64,000 nt of DNA. Source: Spirochaeta africana DSM 8902. Its GTDB lineage: Bacteria; Spirochaetota; Spirochaetia; DSM-27196; DSM-8902. The notes beneath the pieces are model-generated. The model worked only from the letters and a program-made list of their open reading frames with translations. It did no database searches and was not told where the DNA came from. How positions within the stretch are numbered: the stretch's first letter is position 1; each line of letters begins with the position of its first letter. Made by a program: the position numbers and the translations under genes. The DNA lies in the NCBI RefSeq assembly GCF_000242595.2, contig NC_017098.1:620001-684000 (forward strand), in the 5' to 3' direction. Of the stretch, positions 1-7,903 are shown piece after piece.

Positions 1-359
1 TGAACGAGATGAAGTATCTGCTGCATCCCCGCGGGGTGTTTACGCCGCAGTTGAACCGTGCCCCGCTGCGCAAGAGCATGGTGCTGGGGATCGCCGGGTT
101 CGTTTTTCTGTATCTGCTGCTGCTGCTGATAACCACATTGGTTGTGGCCCTGAGCGGTTCTTCGCTGCTGACCAGCTTTTCCACCGCGCTGGCTACCCTG
201 GGTAATATCGGCCCGGGATTCGATGCCATCGGTCCGACCGAGAACTACGCTGCCTTTCCTGACTGGCTCAAGTGGTACCTCTCGTTTATTATGCTGACCG
301 GGCGTCTGGAGGTGTACACCATTCTGATCCTGTTTACCCCGCGCTACTGGCAGAAATAG
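1..359 (+). CDS. trkH: TrkH/KtrB-type potassium transporter, C-terminal fragment
   Basis: This is the 3' end of a gene that begins before the window; the frame is open from base 3 to the stop at 357-359. The visible tail has a hydrophobic segment (about residues 25-50 of the ORF that starts at base 9), then LGNIGPGF, a GP-NYA stretch and MLTGRLEVYT, and ends at PRYWQK. This layout is characteristic of the last membrane-pore-membrane repeat of TrkH/KtrB K+ uptake subunits; GNIGPGF matches the fourth selectivity-filter loop. The protein would sit in the inner membrane and work with a TrkA/KtrA nucleotide-binding subunit, which is not visible here and may lie upstream. The ATG at base 9 is internal, not a true start. 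Confidence 0.85.
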   Translation, partial: NEMKYLLHPRGVFTPQLNRAPLRKSMVLGIAGFVFLYLLLLLITTLVVALSGSSLLTSFSTALATLGNIGPGFDAIGPTENYAAFPDWLKWYLSFIMLTGRLEVYTILILFTPRYWQK

Positions 360-395
360 GCTGATTTTCCCGGGCGAAACCGCTACATTGGAGCC

Positions 396-1667
396 ATGAG
401 CAAACCGATATTTTACTGTGCACTGTTTTTGATGCTGGTAGGGGGAGTGCTGGCCGGCAACGGTCTCGAGCATGAGGCTGCTGCCACTGCTGATGATGAC
501 AGCGAGCTCGCCGAGGCCGCCGAGCCCGGCGAGGCCGCTGAGGCCGGCGTGACCATTCAGTCCGCCGAGGCTGCGGAGCCCGTTGAGCCCGCCGAGCCCG
601 CCGCAGAGGATCTGCGGCCGGACGATTATCGCAACTGGTCGATCCTGCCGCTGCCGGTTACCGGGTATAATCCGGATCTCGGGGTAATCCTGGGTGCCTC
701 GGCGATTCTGCTGTATGGCCCTGATATCGGGGTGCCCGAGGAGCTGGTTACCGGTGCGGCGTCAAATACCGCCTCGCTGATCGCGATGTACACCACCAGC
801 GGCTCGTTTGTGCTGGGGGGCGGTGTACGGCAGTATCTGATGCAGGATCGCTGGCTGCTGGATGCCGGGGTTTCCTTCCGGCGCACGCCCCAGGATTACT
901 GGGGGATCGGTCCGGCTGCGGGTGCAGCGAACCCGGAAAGCTACACAGCGGACTCCTATTCCCTGCGGCTGGGGGGAGGTCGGGAGTTTGTACCGAATCT
1001 CTACCTTGGCTCGCGGTTGAGCTATCGCTACTATGCCCTGGCAGAATTGGAGACCGATGGGGAACTGATCGGCCAGGGTGTGGGCAATGGCAGTGAAACC
1101 GGGCAGTTTCCGTCGCTGGGCCTCTGGCTGCGCTATGACTCAACCGAGGGCAATGCATCCCCGTATCGCGGGATACTGGCCGTGGTCGAGCTCGACGGCT
1201 ACGCAGGGCTCTGGGGAAGCTCGCTGGACTATTCGGTACTCCGGGTTGACCTGCGGCAGTACACCCGGGTGCATCGGGAGCAGGTGCTGGGGGTACAACT
1301 GCTGTACCGACAGGGTTTCGGTGATGTGCCGTTTTTTGATCTGCCGGGTCTGGGCGGCGACAATATCTTTCGCGGGTATCCCTCCCGCCGGTTCCGGGAC
1401 ATGACGGCAGTCTCGCTGCAGGGCGAGTACCGGTTGCCGCTGCCAGGGCGCTTCGGGCTGGTCGGCTTTGCCAGCGTAGGACAGGTGGGGTCGTCACCGG
1501 CCGACCTGCGACTGCTGGCCGGCGGTACGGCCGGACTGAAGCTTGCCGGCGGCGCCGGGGTTCGCTTCCGGGTGGGGGATGCCCGTCAGGGACTGAATCT
1601 CCGGGTGGACGCTGCCTTCAGTGCAGAAGGGTTCGGGCCGTATATCAATGCCGGAGAGGCGTTTTAG
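396..1667 (+). CDS. Omp85/D15-like outer-membrane beta-barrel protein
   Basis: A 423-residue secreted protein. Residues 1-20 form a signal peptide. Residues about 25-75 are a low-complexity Ala/Glu/Pro linker (repeated EAAEP-type units). The rest alternates aromatic and glycine-rich strands like a beta-barrel. Near residue 320 it carries DNIFRGYPSRRF, which resembles the conserved RGY/RGF loop-6 motif of the Omp85/bacterial surface antigen (D15) superfamily. No POTRA domains fit in the short N-terminus, so this is a barrel-only member rather than BamA itself. GGAG at 390-393 precedes the ATG. Its cargo or role is unknown; it could act in secretion or lipid/phospholipase-type processes as other barrel-only D15 proteins do. 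Confidence 0.75.
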   Translation: MSKPIFYCALFLMLVGGVLAGNGLEHEAAATADDDSELAEAAEPGEAAEAGVTIQSAEAAEPVEPAEPAAEDLRPDDYRNWSILPLPVTGYNPDLGVILGASAILLYGPDIGVPEELVTGAASNTASLIAMYTTSGSFVLGGGVRQYLMQDRWLLDAGVSFRRTPQDYWGIGPAAGAANPESYTADSYSLRLGGGREFVPNLYLGSRLSYRYYALAELETDGELIGQGVGNGSETGQFPSLGLWLRYDSTEGNASPYRGILAVVELDGYAGLWGSSLDYSVLRVDLRQYTRVHREQVLGVQLLYRQGFGDVPFFDLPGLGGDNIFRGYPSRRFRDMTAVSLQGEYRLPLPGRFGLVGFASVGQVGSSPADLRLLAGGTAGLKLAGGAGVRFRVGDARQGLNLRVDAAFSAEGFGPYINAGEAF

Positions 1668-1756
1668 CCAGGGGAATGCCGGCCGTACCCTGCAGCAATG
1701 CCGGGACCGAGGTTGCGGTGGTGCAGGCGTCCGGTTAAGATAGGGCGAATCAGGGG

Positions 1757-2434
1757 GTGCCGGTGCCAAGCAGTACCGTTGAACAATACATCAAGATTAT
1801 CTATCTCCAGGCCGAGCGCAGTCGGCGCTCACTGGTACAGATGAAGGAGCTTGCCGCCGAGATGGGGGTTACCCCGGGGACCGCGACCTCTATGGTCAAG
1901 CATCTGGCCGAACGAGGGTTGATCCTCTACGTGCCGCGCAAGGGGGTGGAGCTGACCGATGCCGGGCGCAGCCTGGCACTTACCATGGTGCGGCGTCACC
2001 GGCTGATCGAGACCTTTCTCGAGCAGGTGCTGGGGTATGACTGGAGCGAGGTTCATGACGATGCCGAACGACTGGAGCATGCCGTTTCGGAGCAGTTTGT
2101 GGATCGCATCGATGCTTATCTGGGGAATCCGGAGTTTGATCCCCACGGGGATCCCATACCGACTGCCGATGGTGCGATCGAGCGGCATGAAACCTGCCCG
2201 CTCAGCCGCTGTCAGCCCGGCCAGCGGGTAGAGATCCGTCGGATCGGCAATACCGACAGCAGTGTGCTTTCCTTGATGAAGGAGTACCAGGTCATGCCTG
2301 GCGAGGTGTTTACCCTGGTGGACAGCAGTGCGGCCGGGGGTACGGTGAGCCTGCAGCACGACAGCAGCGCGGCGGTACGTACAATCGGCCTGGATCTCGG
2401 CAGCCGGATTCAGGTGGCGGTGCTGGCGGACTGA
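1757..2434 (+). CDS. DtxR/MntR-family metal-dependent transcriptional regulator
   Basis: 225 residues. The N-terminal winged helix (about 5-70) has the EQYIKIIYL opening, the recognition-helix segment GVTPGTATSMVKHL and the wing GVELTDAG. The middle dimerisation and metal-binding region (about 75-140) has RRHRLIETFL and HDDAERLEHAVS, with the His/Glu pattern used for Mn/Fe binding. The C-terminus (about 150-225) looks like a FeoA/SH3-like domain. The family represses metal uptake genes when loaded with Mn2+ or Fe2+. No metal transporter is adjacent, so the regulon is unknown. Two GTG starts are possible: 1757, or 1763 with AGGGGG (1752-1757) five bases upstream, which looks better placed. The 3' end overlaps the convergent Smr gene by 25 bp. 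Confidence 0.88.
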   Translation: MPVPSSTVEQYIKIIYLQAERSRRSLVQMKELAAEMGVTPGTATSMVKHLAERGLILYVPRKGVELTDAGRSLALTMVRRHRLIETFLEQVLGYDWSEVHDDAERLEHAVSEQFVDRIDAYLGNPEFDPHGDPIPTADGAIERHETCPLSRCQPGQRVEIRRIGNTDSSVLSLMKEYQVMPGEVFTLVDSSAAGGTVSLQHDSSAAVRTIGLDLGSRIQVAVLAD

Positions 2435-2733
2435 TCCGGCGGCAGCGACGGCAGCGGCTGCAGGCAGACGCTGGTGGCGCCCCAGCTGCCGCGCCCGCCC
2501 CAGTCAACCGCATATGACTCGACAAACTCCAGCCGCTCCAGGCAGCGGTGAACGGTCTGCAGCAGCACCCCCCGACCCTTGCCATGGATTATCCTTACCT
2601 GCAGTATGCCGTTCTGCCGGCATTCCTGCAGATAATCCGGTACCAGGTCCTTGACCTCTCGCGGCTGAAACAGGTGCAGGTCGAGCTGGCTGGTTATCGG
2701 CAGTCGGTATGGCTGGTCCATGTTGTCTTGCAT
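2410..2733 (-). CDS. Smr-domain protein
   Basis: About 107 residues from the ATG at 2733 (an ATG at 2721 is also possible; the frame stays open to 2775). It carries the two hallmarks of the small MutS-related (Smr) domain: LDLHLFQPREV near the start and IIHGKGRGVLLQTVH in the middle, followed by a GGRGSWGATSV segment. Smr domains are nucleases or nucleic-acid-binding modules found alone or at the end of MutS2. It is the last of four same-strand genes (glycogen synthase, HPt, HPr-like, Smr), 51 bp after the HPr-like gene. The stop lies inside the 3' end of the convergent DtxR-like gene. The ribosome binding site is weak, so the start is uncertain. Confidence 0.8.
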   Translation of the reverse strand: MQDNMDQPYRLPITSQLDLHLFQPREVKDLVPDYLQECRQNGILQVRIIHGKGRGVLLQTVHRCLERLEFVESYAVDWGGRGSWGATSVCLQPLPSLPPDQSASTAT

Positions 2734-2784
2734 ACAGTGTCTCGGGGTGAGGGGCAGGGTGTGGCAACCCCGCAAGCCGGCAGC

Positions 2785-3054
2785 TCAGTCGGTATCCATA
2801 AAATTCAGCGAGAAGATTTCCTCGATCTCGGCCGCCGCCTCGACCTCGTCCGGCCCCTCTACCTGCAGGGTGATAATATCACCTTGCTGAGCACCCAGGG
2901 CCAGTATCATCACGATTTCGCGGCAGTCGGCTTGCTGGCCATTCTTGGAGAGCACAATCCGGGACTGATGCTTGAGTGCGGCCTTGTAGAGCAGGCCCGA
3001 AGGGCGTACATGAATCCCCTTGGGATTGGTGACTGTCAGCTCTCTGGTGATCAT
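2785..3054 (-). CDS. HPr-family phosphocarrier with Glu at position 46
   Basis: 89 residues, the normal length for HPr. The active-site loop GIHVRPSG places His15 and Arg17 exactly as in HPr, so transfer of phosphate from PEP-dependent enzyme I to a partner is plausible. At the regulatory site, where HPr proteins have Ser46 in a KSLFKL or KSIMGL context, this one reads CREIVMIL, giving Glu46: a built-in negative charge where HPr kinase would act. The C-terminal VEGPDEVEAA and acidic tail are normal. It lies 55 bp after the HPt gene on the same strand, with GAGAGGGA upstream of the ATG. No enzyme I or EII gene is in the window. A regulatory rather than sugar-transport role is possible. Confidence 0.85.
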   Translation of the reverse strand: MITRELTVTNPKGIHVRPSGLLYKAALKHQSRIVLSKNGQQADCREIVMILALGAQQGDIITLQVEGPDEVEAAAEIEEIFSLNFMDTD

Positions 3055-3109
3055 CGTGCATCCCTCTCTATGGTAGAGTATACTGTTTTTTTTTCCGGTT
3101 TGCAGGGGG

Positions 3110-3445
3110 TCAGGATATCAGCCCGACCAGGGTGTCAATCTCGGCGCGAATCGCATCCAGATAGCTGCGCAGTTCGGCTGCCGGCTCGGCGTGCTGCTGC
3201 TCGGTCTGTAGTGCCAGCTCGGCGAGCCGGTGAAACCCCATATTGCGTGCGAAACCCTTCATCTTGTGTGCTGACCGCTGTACAGCCTCGGGTTCACCTC
3301 GTTCTATTGCGGAATGAATGCTCTCGATATAGGCCGGAAAGTCCTCCAGTGCATAGCCAATAAGCTCCTGCAGCAGGGCGCGATCGCCCCCCAGTCGCTC
3401 GAGAACCTCTTCCGGATTGAAATGCGCTTCCTCACTGCTCCCCAT
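3110..3445 (-). CDS. HPt (histidine phosphotransfer) domain protein
   Basis: About 111 residues. The four-helix HPt signature is SAHKMKGFARNMGF, in which the His is the expected phosphoacceptor, followed by a helical RLAELALQTE segment. It has no kinase or receiver domain, so it is a stand-alone phosphorelay intermediate. The frame extends to 3517, but the ATG at 3445 is preceded by GGGGAGGAG seven bases upstream and avoids overlap with the glycogen synthase gene, so that start is chosen. It follows the glycogen synthase stop by 17 bp and precedes the HPr-like gene, making co-transcription likely. Partner kinase and response regulator are not in the window. Confidence 0.85.
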   Translation of the reverse strand: MGSSEEAHFNPEEVLERLGGDRALLQELIGYALEDFPAYIESIHSAIERGEPEAVQRSAHKMKGFARNMGFHRLAELALQTEQQHAEPAAELRSYLDAIRAEIDTLVGLIS

Positions 3446-3462
3446 AACTCCTCCCCCGTGGT

Positions 3463-5286
3463 TTACCTCTGGGATAGAGTGTAGGCCTTCTGATAGTGTT
3501 TTATCAAGCGATCCCATCCGAATAGCGGGCTGCCGGCCTCGGTACGATTGCGCAGCTCGATGCGGTCACGACGTGACATCGCCGCGATATCCAGCATGTA
3601 GCCGGCCAGCTCCTCGACACAGTCCTGATAGCTTCGGGAGCGGCGGTCTACTACGTATAGTCCCTGTCGCCGATGATTGCGCATGCTTTTCTGCACATAG
3701 TCGCCAAATCCCGAGAGATTGCTGGTGATTGCCGGCACCCCGGACGAGACACACTCCAATGGGGTGTATCCCCAGGGTTCGTAGTAGCTGGGAAAGATGC
3801 CGAGGTGGCAGCCACGTACAAACTCGGGATACTCCATGCCAAACAGCGGGCTGAGCTGGGTTACAAAGTCGGGATGATACACAATCTTGACCGGGTCCTC
3901 GCGGTGGTTGAACAGCTTGACCCGGCGGATCGCCTGCAAAATCGGATCACCATCGCTGTCCACCATGGTGTGCGTGGTAACATACGGCAGCTCCTGCGAT
4001 TCCCAGCTCTGCAGAGAGCGGCGCAGCCGCAGCCGGATATGCTCCGAGATGCAGCTGTTCAGGTCCGGCAGACGTCGGCTCGGCTCGCGCAGGGCGCGGT
4101 ACAGCAGCGACTGCTTGATCTCCTCGGCCACCTCGTCGCAGGTGTTGCGCAGTTCTTCCAGCAGGGCGCGGGATTCCAGCACATTGGGGTTGATGCTGTG
4201 GTAGGGTGCCCGGGTTATAAAGAACATCACGATACTGGTTGGTGAACCCGCCTCCCGCAGTGCGGTGTTGACCCGGCTCAGTGCATCCAGGGTCATATCG
4301 AATCCCTTGTTGCGAAACTCATAGCGCCCGGAGGTGAAAAAATACAGGGTAGTGTCCAGATCCAGCGGGGTGCTGCGGAAAAAATGCCCCATGGTAAAGG
4401 CGTGGATCCGTTCCTTGTTCTGCTTGTGCAGGTTCTGGAACTCGTGCAGGGCCTCGAAGCGTTCGCTGTTGATCCCGTTGGGCAGCAGCAGGTCCGGGGT
4501 TCTGCCCAGCAGATGGGTGCACTCATCCGCGGTTATGGCACTGACCGTGGTGAAAACATCCGCACCGTTGGCGGCGGCCCGCTCGGTGCGGACCCCGGGC
4601 TCGATCCCGTAGTGGCGTGCCTCGCGCTGCCACTCGAAGCCAGCCAGATTCTCGTAGAAATCCAGATCCTGCATTGCCAGGTAGCGGCCCAGCAGGGTGG
4701 CGTGGGTAGTAAACACGGTGCGCAGGTGCCCCGGGCGCAGCGTTTCCGGCAGGGCCTGCAGCAGGGCGATCGGCAGACCGGCCATCCACTCATGAAAATG
4801 CGCAATCAGCGGGGATTGGACCGGCAGCAGCTCGCTGCAGCGCAGGCAGAACTCGAACAGCCCCAGATTGAAGCGGGCAACCTGCCGGAACAGGGGGTCG
4901 TTTGCCGGGCAGGGGATCCCCAGCTCGTCCTGCAGCTTGCGGCGAATGTCTTCATCGGACAGCGGTCCGGATTCCGGGTCTATCAGTACCACCTGCGGGC
5001 GCCCGGGGACCAGCCAGCGCCCGTAGACCACACGATAGCCGCGGGCGCGCAGCAGCTGGGCAGCCTGACCGAATACGCTGCCATCCTCGTCCTGCGGATC
5101 GACCACGGCATCTGCCTGAGCCGGGAAATACGGCCCGGTCAGTACATAGTGCTGATGGTTCCAGTGCTGCAGGATGCCGGGGATCTTGGTCCGGATAACC
5201 GTATAGATGCCGCCGACCTGGTTGCAGACCTCCCAGGCTGCCTCTATCAGGTGGGTGTTACGGGAAAGGGATGTACGTGCACTCAT
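3463..5286 (-). CDS. Eukaryote-type (GT3) glycogen synthase
   Basis: 607 residues. It matches the GT3 family (animal/yeast glycogen synthase) rather than bacterial GT5 GlgA: EVCNQVGGIYTVIRTK at the N-terminus, HFHEW, TTHATLLGRYL, the LPNG..F...HEFQNLH segment, TLYFFTSGRYEFRNKGFD and PSYYEPWGYTPLE with Glu503 and Glu511 (the E-x7-E pair). It would transfer glucose from a nucleotide sugar (UDP- or ADP-glucose) to glycogen. The C-terminus keeps Arg572, 573, 575, 579 and 581 in an arrangement like the arginine cluster that binds glucose-6-phosphate in eukaryotic enzymes, but lacks the long phosphorylated tail. It is the first gene of the cluster with HPt, HPr-like and Smr. The start ATG at 5286 has only a weak ribosome binding site. 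Confidence 0.9.
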   Translation of the reverse strand: MSARTSLSRNTHLIEAAWEVCNQVGGIYTVIRTKIPGILQHWNHQHYVLTGPYFPAQADAVVDPQDEDGSVFGQAAQLLRARGYRVVYGRWLVPGRPQVVLIDPESGPLSDEDIRRKLQDELGIPCPANDPLFRQVARFNLGLFEFCLRCSELLPVQSPLIAHFHEWMAGLPIALLQALPETLRPGHLRTVFTTHATLLGRYLAMQDLDFYENLAGFEWQREARHYGIEPGVRTERAAANGADVFTTVSAITADECTHLLGRTPDLLLPNGINSERFEALHEFQNLHKQNKERIHAFTMGHFFRSTPLDLDTTLYFFTSGRYEFRNKGFDMTLDALSRVNTALREAGSPTSIVMFFITRAPYHSINPNVLESRALLEELRNTCDEVAEEIKQSLLYRALREPSRRLPDLNSCISEHIRLRLRRSLQSWESQELPYVTTHTMVDSDGDPILQAIRRVKLFNHREDPVKIVYHPDFVTQLSPLFGMEYPEFVRGCHLGIFPSYYEPWGYTPLECVSSGVPAITSNLSGFGDYVQKSMRNHRRQGLYVVDRRSRSYQDCVEELAGYMLDIAAMSRRDRIELRNRTEAGSPLFGWDRLIKHYQKAYTLSQR

Positions 5287-5365
5287 ACCCTAACTATCCG
5301 GTATTCACCGCTCCGGTACAAGAGGCGGCTGTTCGAGTAGATCGGTTTAACTTCGGGGCGAAGGC

Positions 5366-5410
5366 AAAAAAAATCCCCGCACCGGCTGCGCAGACGCGTC
5401 CGATCGGGGA
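5366..5410 (-). terminator. Rho-independent terminator after slyD
   Basis: On the minus strand, CCCCG (5409-5405) pairs with CGGGG (5379-5375) around a GC-rich loop that can form extra pairs, and is followed by eight T (complement of A at 5366-5373). It lies between the slyD stop and the glycogen synthase start and should end slyD transcription. Confidence 0.65.
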
Positions 5411-5452
5411 ATGGTGCACAGCGGGCATGTGCCCGCAGGCAGGCAAGACGGG

Positions 5453-5914
5453 TTAGTGAACATGGCCGTGCGAGATTTCTTCCTCGCTGGCTTCGCGCAC
5501 CTCGCGAATCTCTACATCGAAGTGCAGGGTGGCGCCGGCCAGGGGGTGGTTGGCGTCTACCGTCACCTTGTCTCCCTCAACCTCCTTGACGGTAAGGATG
5601 GTGGGGGTGTCCTGGATCTGTGCCTGGAACTGCATACCGGGTTCAACCGATTCAACGCCCGAAAACTGCTCCTTGTTCAGATCGAATACCTTGTTTTCAT
5701 CCCACTCGCCGTAAGCATCGGCCGGGGCTATCACCGCTTGCACGCTCTCGCCGGCAGGCTTGCCTTCCAGAGCGGACTCCAGGCCTGGAATGATGTTGCC
5801 GGCACCATGCAGGTAGGCCAGTGGTTCACGACCCTCGGAGGTATCGATAACCGTGCCATCTCCATCCTTGAGGGTATAATCCATGGTTACTACTGAGTTT
5901 TTTGCAATATTCAT
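5453..5914 (-). CDS. slyD: FKBP-type peptidyl-prolyl isomerase, SlyD-like
   Basis: 153 residues. The N-terminal FKBP half contains the paired strands VVTMDYTLKDGDG and the GAGNIIPGLESAL segment. The inserted-flap region (about 70-125) matches the chaperone insert of SlyD, and NHPLAGATLHFDVEI followed by a short HGHVH end completes the SlyD pattern. It catalyses proline isomerisation and chaperones folding in the cytoplasm. The long His/Cys-rich metal-binding tail of E. coli SlyD is absent, leaving just three histidines. AGGAGG lies just upstream of the ATG at 5914. It is a single-gene unit with its own promoter candidate and terminator. Confidence 0.92.
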   Translation of the reverse strand: MNIAKNSVVTMDYTLKDGDGTVIDTSEGREPLAYLHGAGNIIPGLESALEGKPAGESVQAVIAPADAYGEWDENKVFDLNKEQFSGVESVEPGMQFQAQIQDTPTILTVKEVEGDKVTVDANHPLAGATLHFDVEIREVREASEEEISHGHVH

Positions 5915-5931
5915 ACTGCCTCCTGCACACC

Positions 5932-5960
5932 ACCCTATAGGCTCAGTCCATATCTGCCAA
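5932..5960 (-). promoter_or_regulatory. Candidate sigma70 promoter for slyD
   Basis: On the minus strand, TTGGCA (complement of 5955-5960), a 17-base spacer, and TAGGGT (complement of 5932-5937), about 20 bp before the slyD start. The -35 is good and the -10 is weak; an overlapping TATAGG with a 15-base spacer is an alternative. Confidence 0.4.
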
Positions 5961-6051
5961 GGGGGTGGGCAGGTCTCCGGCAGTGCGCAGCAGCCGCAAC
6001 GACGGGGTTAACTGTTGCGTTATGCGCAATAAAATAATGCTGATATTTCAC

Positions 6052-6080
6052 TTTACGCACCGGATGCCATTTGCTATATC
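6052..6080 (+). promoter_or_regulatory. Candidate sigma70 promoter for ilvC
   Basis: TTTACG (6052-6057), a 17-base spacer and TATATC (6075-6080), 38 bp before the ilvC start codon. A second AT-rich hexamer, TATAGT (6081-6086), lies adjacent. No leader peptide or T-box-like structure was recognised in the short leader. Confidence 0.4.
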
Positions 6081-6117
6081 TATAGTCAGGCAGAACGCAG
6101 TTCAAGAGGAGTCATGT

Positions 6118-7611
6118 ATGTCCAAGAATTATTTTAACAGTATACCCTGGCGAGAGGGATTGAAACAGCTCGGGACCTGTCGATTTATGGATCGCAGCGA
6201 GTTTTCGACCGGCATTGAGGTACTGAAAGGCAAGAAGATTGTGATTGTCGGTGCCGGGGCGCAAGGTCTGAATCAGGGGTTGAATCTGCGCGAGAGCGGG
6301 CTTGATGTCAGCTTTGCCTTGCGCAAGGAAGCGATCGAGCAGAAGCGAGCCAGCTGGAAGGGCGCAACCGACAACGGGTTTACGGTTGGCACCTATGACG
6401 AGCTGATCCCGACCGCCGATGTGGTCGGCAACCTTACGCCGGACAAGCAGCACACCAATGTAATCAACGCGGTTATGCCGCTGATGAAGCAGGGAGCAGC
6501 CCTGTGGTACAGTCATGGATTCAACATTGTCGAGGAGGGGATGCAGATTCGTCCCGATATCACGGTAGTGATGATGGCTCCCAAGGGGCCCGGCAGCGAG
6601 GTTCGGGTGGAATATGAGCGCGGGTTTGGTATCCCGACCCTGATCGCGGTTCATCCGGAGAACGATCCCGACGGCAACGGGTTTGCTATCGCCAAGGCAC
6701 TGGCAGTGGGAACTGGCGGCAGCCGGGCCGGGGTGCTGGCCTCCAGCTTTGTGGCTGAAGTAAAGAGTGACCTGATGGGCGAGCAGACGATTCTCTGCGG
6801 TATGCTGCAGACCGGCAGCCTGCTGTGTTTCGACAAGATGGTAGAGAAGGGGATTGACAAGGCCTGGGCAGCAAAGTTCATCCAGTACGGCTGGGAAACC
6901 ATAACCGAGGCCCTGAAGTTCGGCGGCATTACCGGGATGATGGATCGCCTCTCGAATCCTGCCAAGATCAAGGCCGTCGAGTTGGCCGATGAGCTCAAGC
7001 AGATCATGGCGCCGCTGTACCAGAAGCACCAGGATGATATCATCAGCGGCGAGTTCAGCCGGGTAATGATGGAGGACTGGGCCAACGACGATGCCAACCT
7101 GCTGGGCTGGCGAGAAGCTACCGGCGCAACCGCCTTTGAACAGACCGCCCCTGCCGATACCGTGATTCGCGAGCAGGAGTACTTTGACAAAGGGATTCTG
7201 ATGGTGGCCATGGTCAAGGCCGGGGTCGAGCTCGCGTTCGAGACCATGACCGATGCAGGCATCAAGGATGAGAGTGCCTATTACGAGAGCCTGCACGAGA
7301 CCCCGCTGATCGCCAATCTGATTGCGCGGAAAAAGCTCTACGAGATGAACAAGGTTATCAGCGACACCGCCGAGTACGGCTGCTATCTGTTCGATAATGC
7401 CTGCCGTCCGCTGCTGGCAGATTTCATGCGGCAGGTGGATACCGATGTGATCGGTGCCGGGCTGAGCCTGGCCGACACCAGCGTGCCGAACAAGCAGCTG
7501 GTTACCGTGAATGATGCAATACGCAATCATCCGGTGGAGATCGTCGGCAAGAAGCTGCGCTCCTACATGACCGCCATGAAAGAGATCGTGTTGGGCGCGG
7601 ATAACGCCTGA
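6118..7611 (+). CDS. ilvC: Ketol-acid reductoisomerase, class II (long form)
   Basis: 497 residues, close to the 491 of E. coli IlvC and much longer than class I enzymes (about 330). The N-terminal Rossmann fold has [19 protein letters not shown], followed by [14 protein letters not shown], whose Arg and Lys fit an NADPH phosphate-binding loop. The duplicated knotted C-terminal domain includes [12 protein letters not shown] with the Mg-binding Asp and Glu. It converts acetolactate or acetohydroxybutyrate to the dihydroxy acids of valine and isoleucine synthesis. The ATG at 6118 is preceded by AGAGGA (6105-6110); the open frame upstream to 5965 is non-conserved. No other ilv gene is nearby; it appears monocistronic with its own terminator. 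Confidence 0.95.
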   Translation: MSKNYFNSIPWREGLKQLGTCRFMDRSEFSTGIEVLKGKKIVIVGAGAQGLNQGLNLRESGLDVSFALRKEAIEQKRASWKGATDNGFTVGTYDELIPTADVVGNLTPDKQHTNVINAVMPLMKQGAALWYSHGFNIVEEGMQIRPDITVVMMAPKGPGSEVRVEYERGFGIPTLIAVHPENDPDGNGFAIAKALAVGTGGSRAGVLASSFVAEVKSDLMGEQTILCGMLQTGSLLCFDKMVEKGIDKAWAAKFIQYGWETITEALKFGGITGMMDRLSNPAKIKAVELADELKQIMAPLYQKHQDDIISGEFSRVMMEDWANDDANLLGWREATGATAFEQTAPADTVIREQEYFDKGILMVAMVKAGVELAFETMTDAGIKDESAYYESLHETPLIANLIARKKLYEMNKVISDTAEYGCYLFDNACRPLLADFMRQVDTDVIGAGLSLADTSVPNKQLVTVNDAIRNHPVEIVGKKLRSYMTAMKEIVLGADNA

Positions 7612-7633
7612 GGAACAGGCTGCTCAGTGTAAA

Positions 7634-7670
7634 GGCCGGTGGGAACTGTGGTTCCTGCCGGCTTTTTTTA
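7634..7670 (+). terminator. Rho-independent terminator after ilvC
   Basis: GCCGG (7634-7638) pairs with CCGGC (7658-7662), with additional inner pairing of GGAAC with GTTCC, followed by seven T. It sits 22 bp after the ilvC stop. Confidence 0.85.
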
Positions 7671-7903
7671 TGGTGGCAGCGATTACGTGTGTGGCAGCGG
7701 TTGCCAGTGCGGTGACAGTGGCCAGTCGGGGCAGCCCGGTGCGCTGACTGCGGTTGCCGGGTCGGCCCGGTGCGGTCCTGGGCGGCGACAGTGGTTGCCT
7801 GGTGCGGGGCTGTGCAGGGCTGCAATTGCCGCCCTGCGAAAAAACCGGTAGATTAACTGATCACCTGGTACGACCCGATCGCCCGTCGGGAAAGGAGCCT
7901 GCA
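7671..7903. other. Intergenic region before the ClC gene
   Basis: A 233-bp GC-rich stretch between the ilvC terminator and the ClC start. It contains loosely repeated GTGGCAGCG / GGTTGCC / CAGTGGCCAG words. The reading frame of the ClC gene is open through part of it, but nothing there resembles the family. No clear promoter hexamers or structured RNA were recognised. Confidence 0.4.

Noticed and set aside
6112-7530. 472-codon minus-strand ORF opposite ilvC
   Set aside because: The sense frame is a full-length conserved IlvC; the antisense frame shows no domain or start signal.
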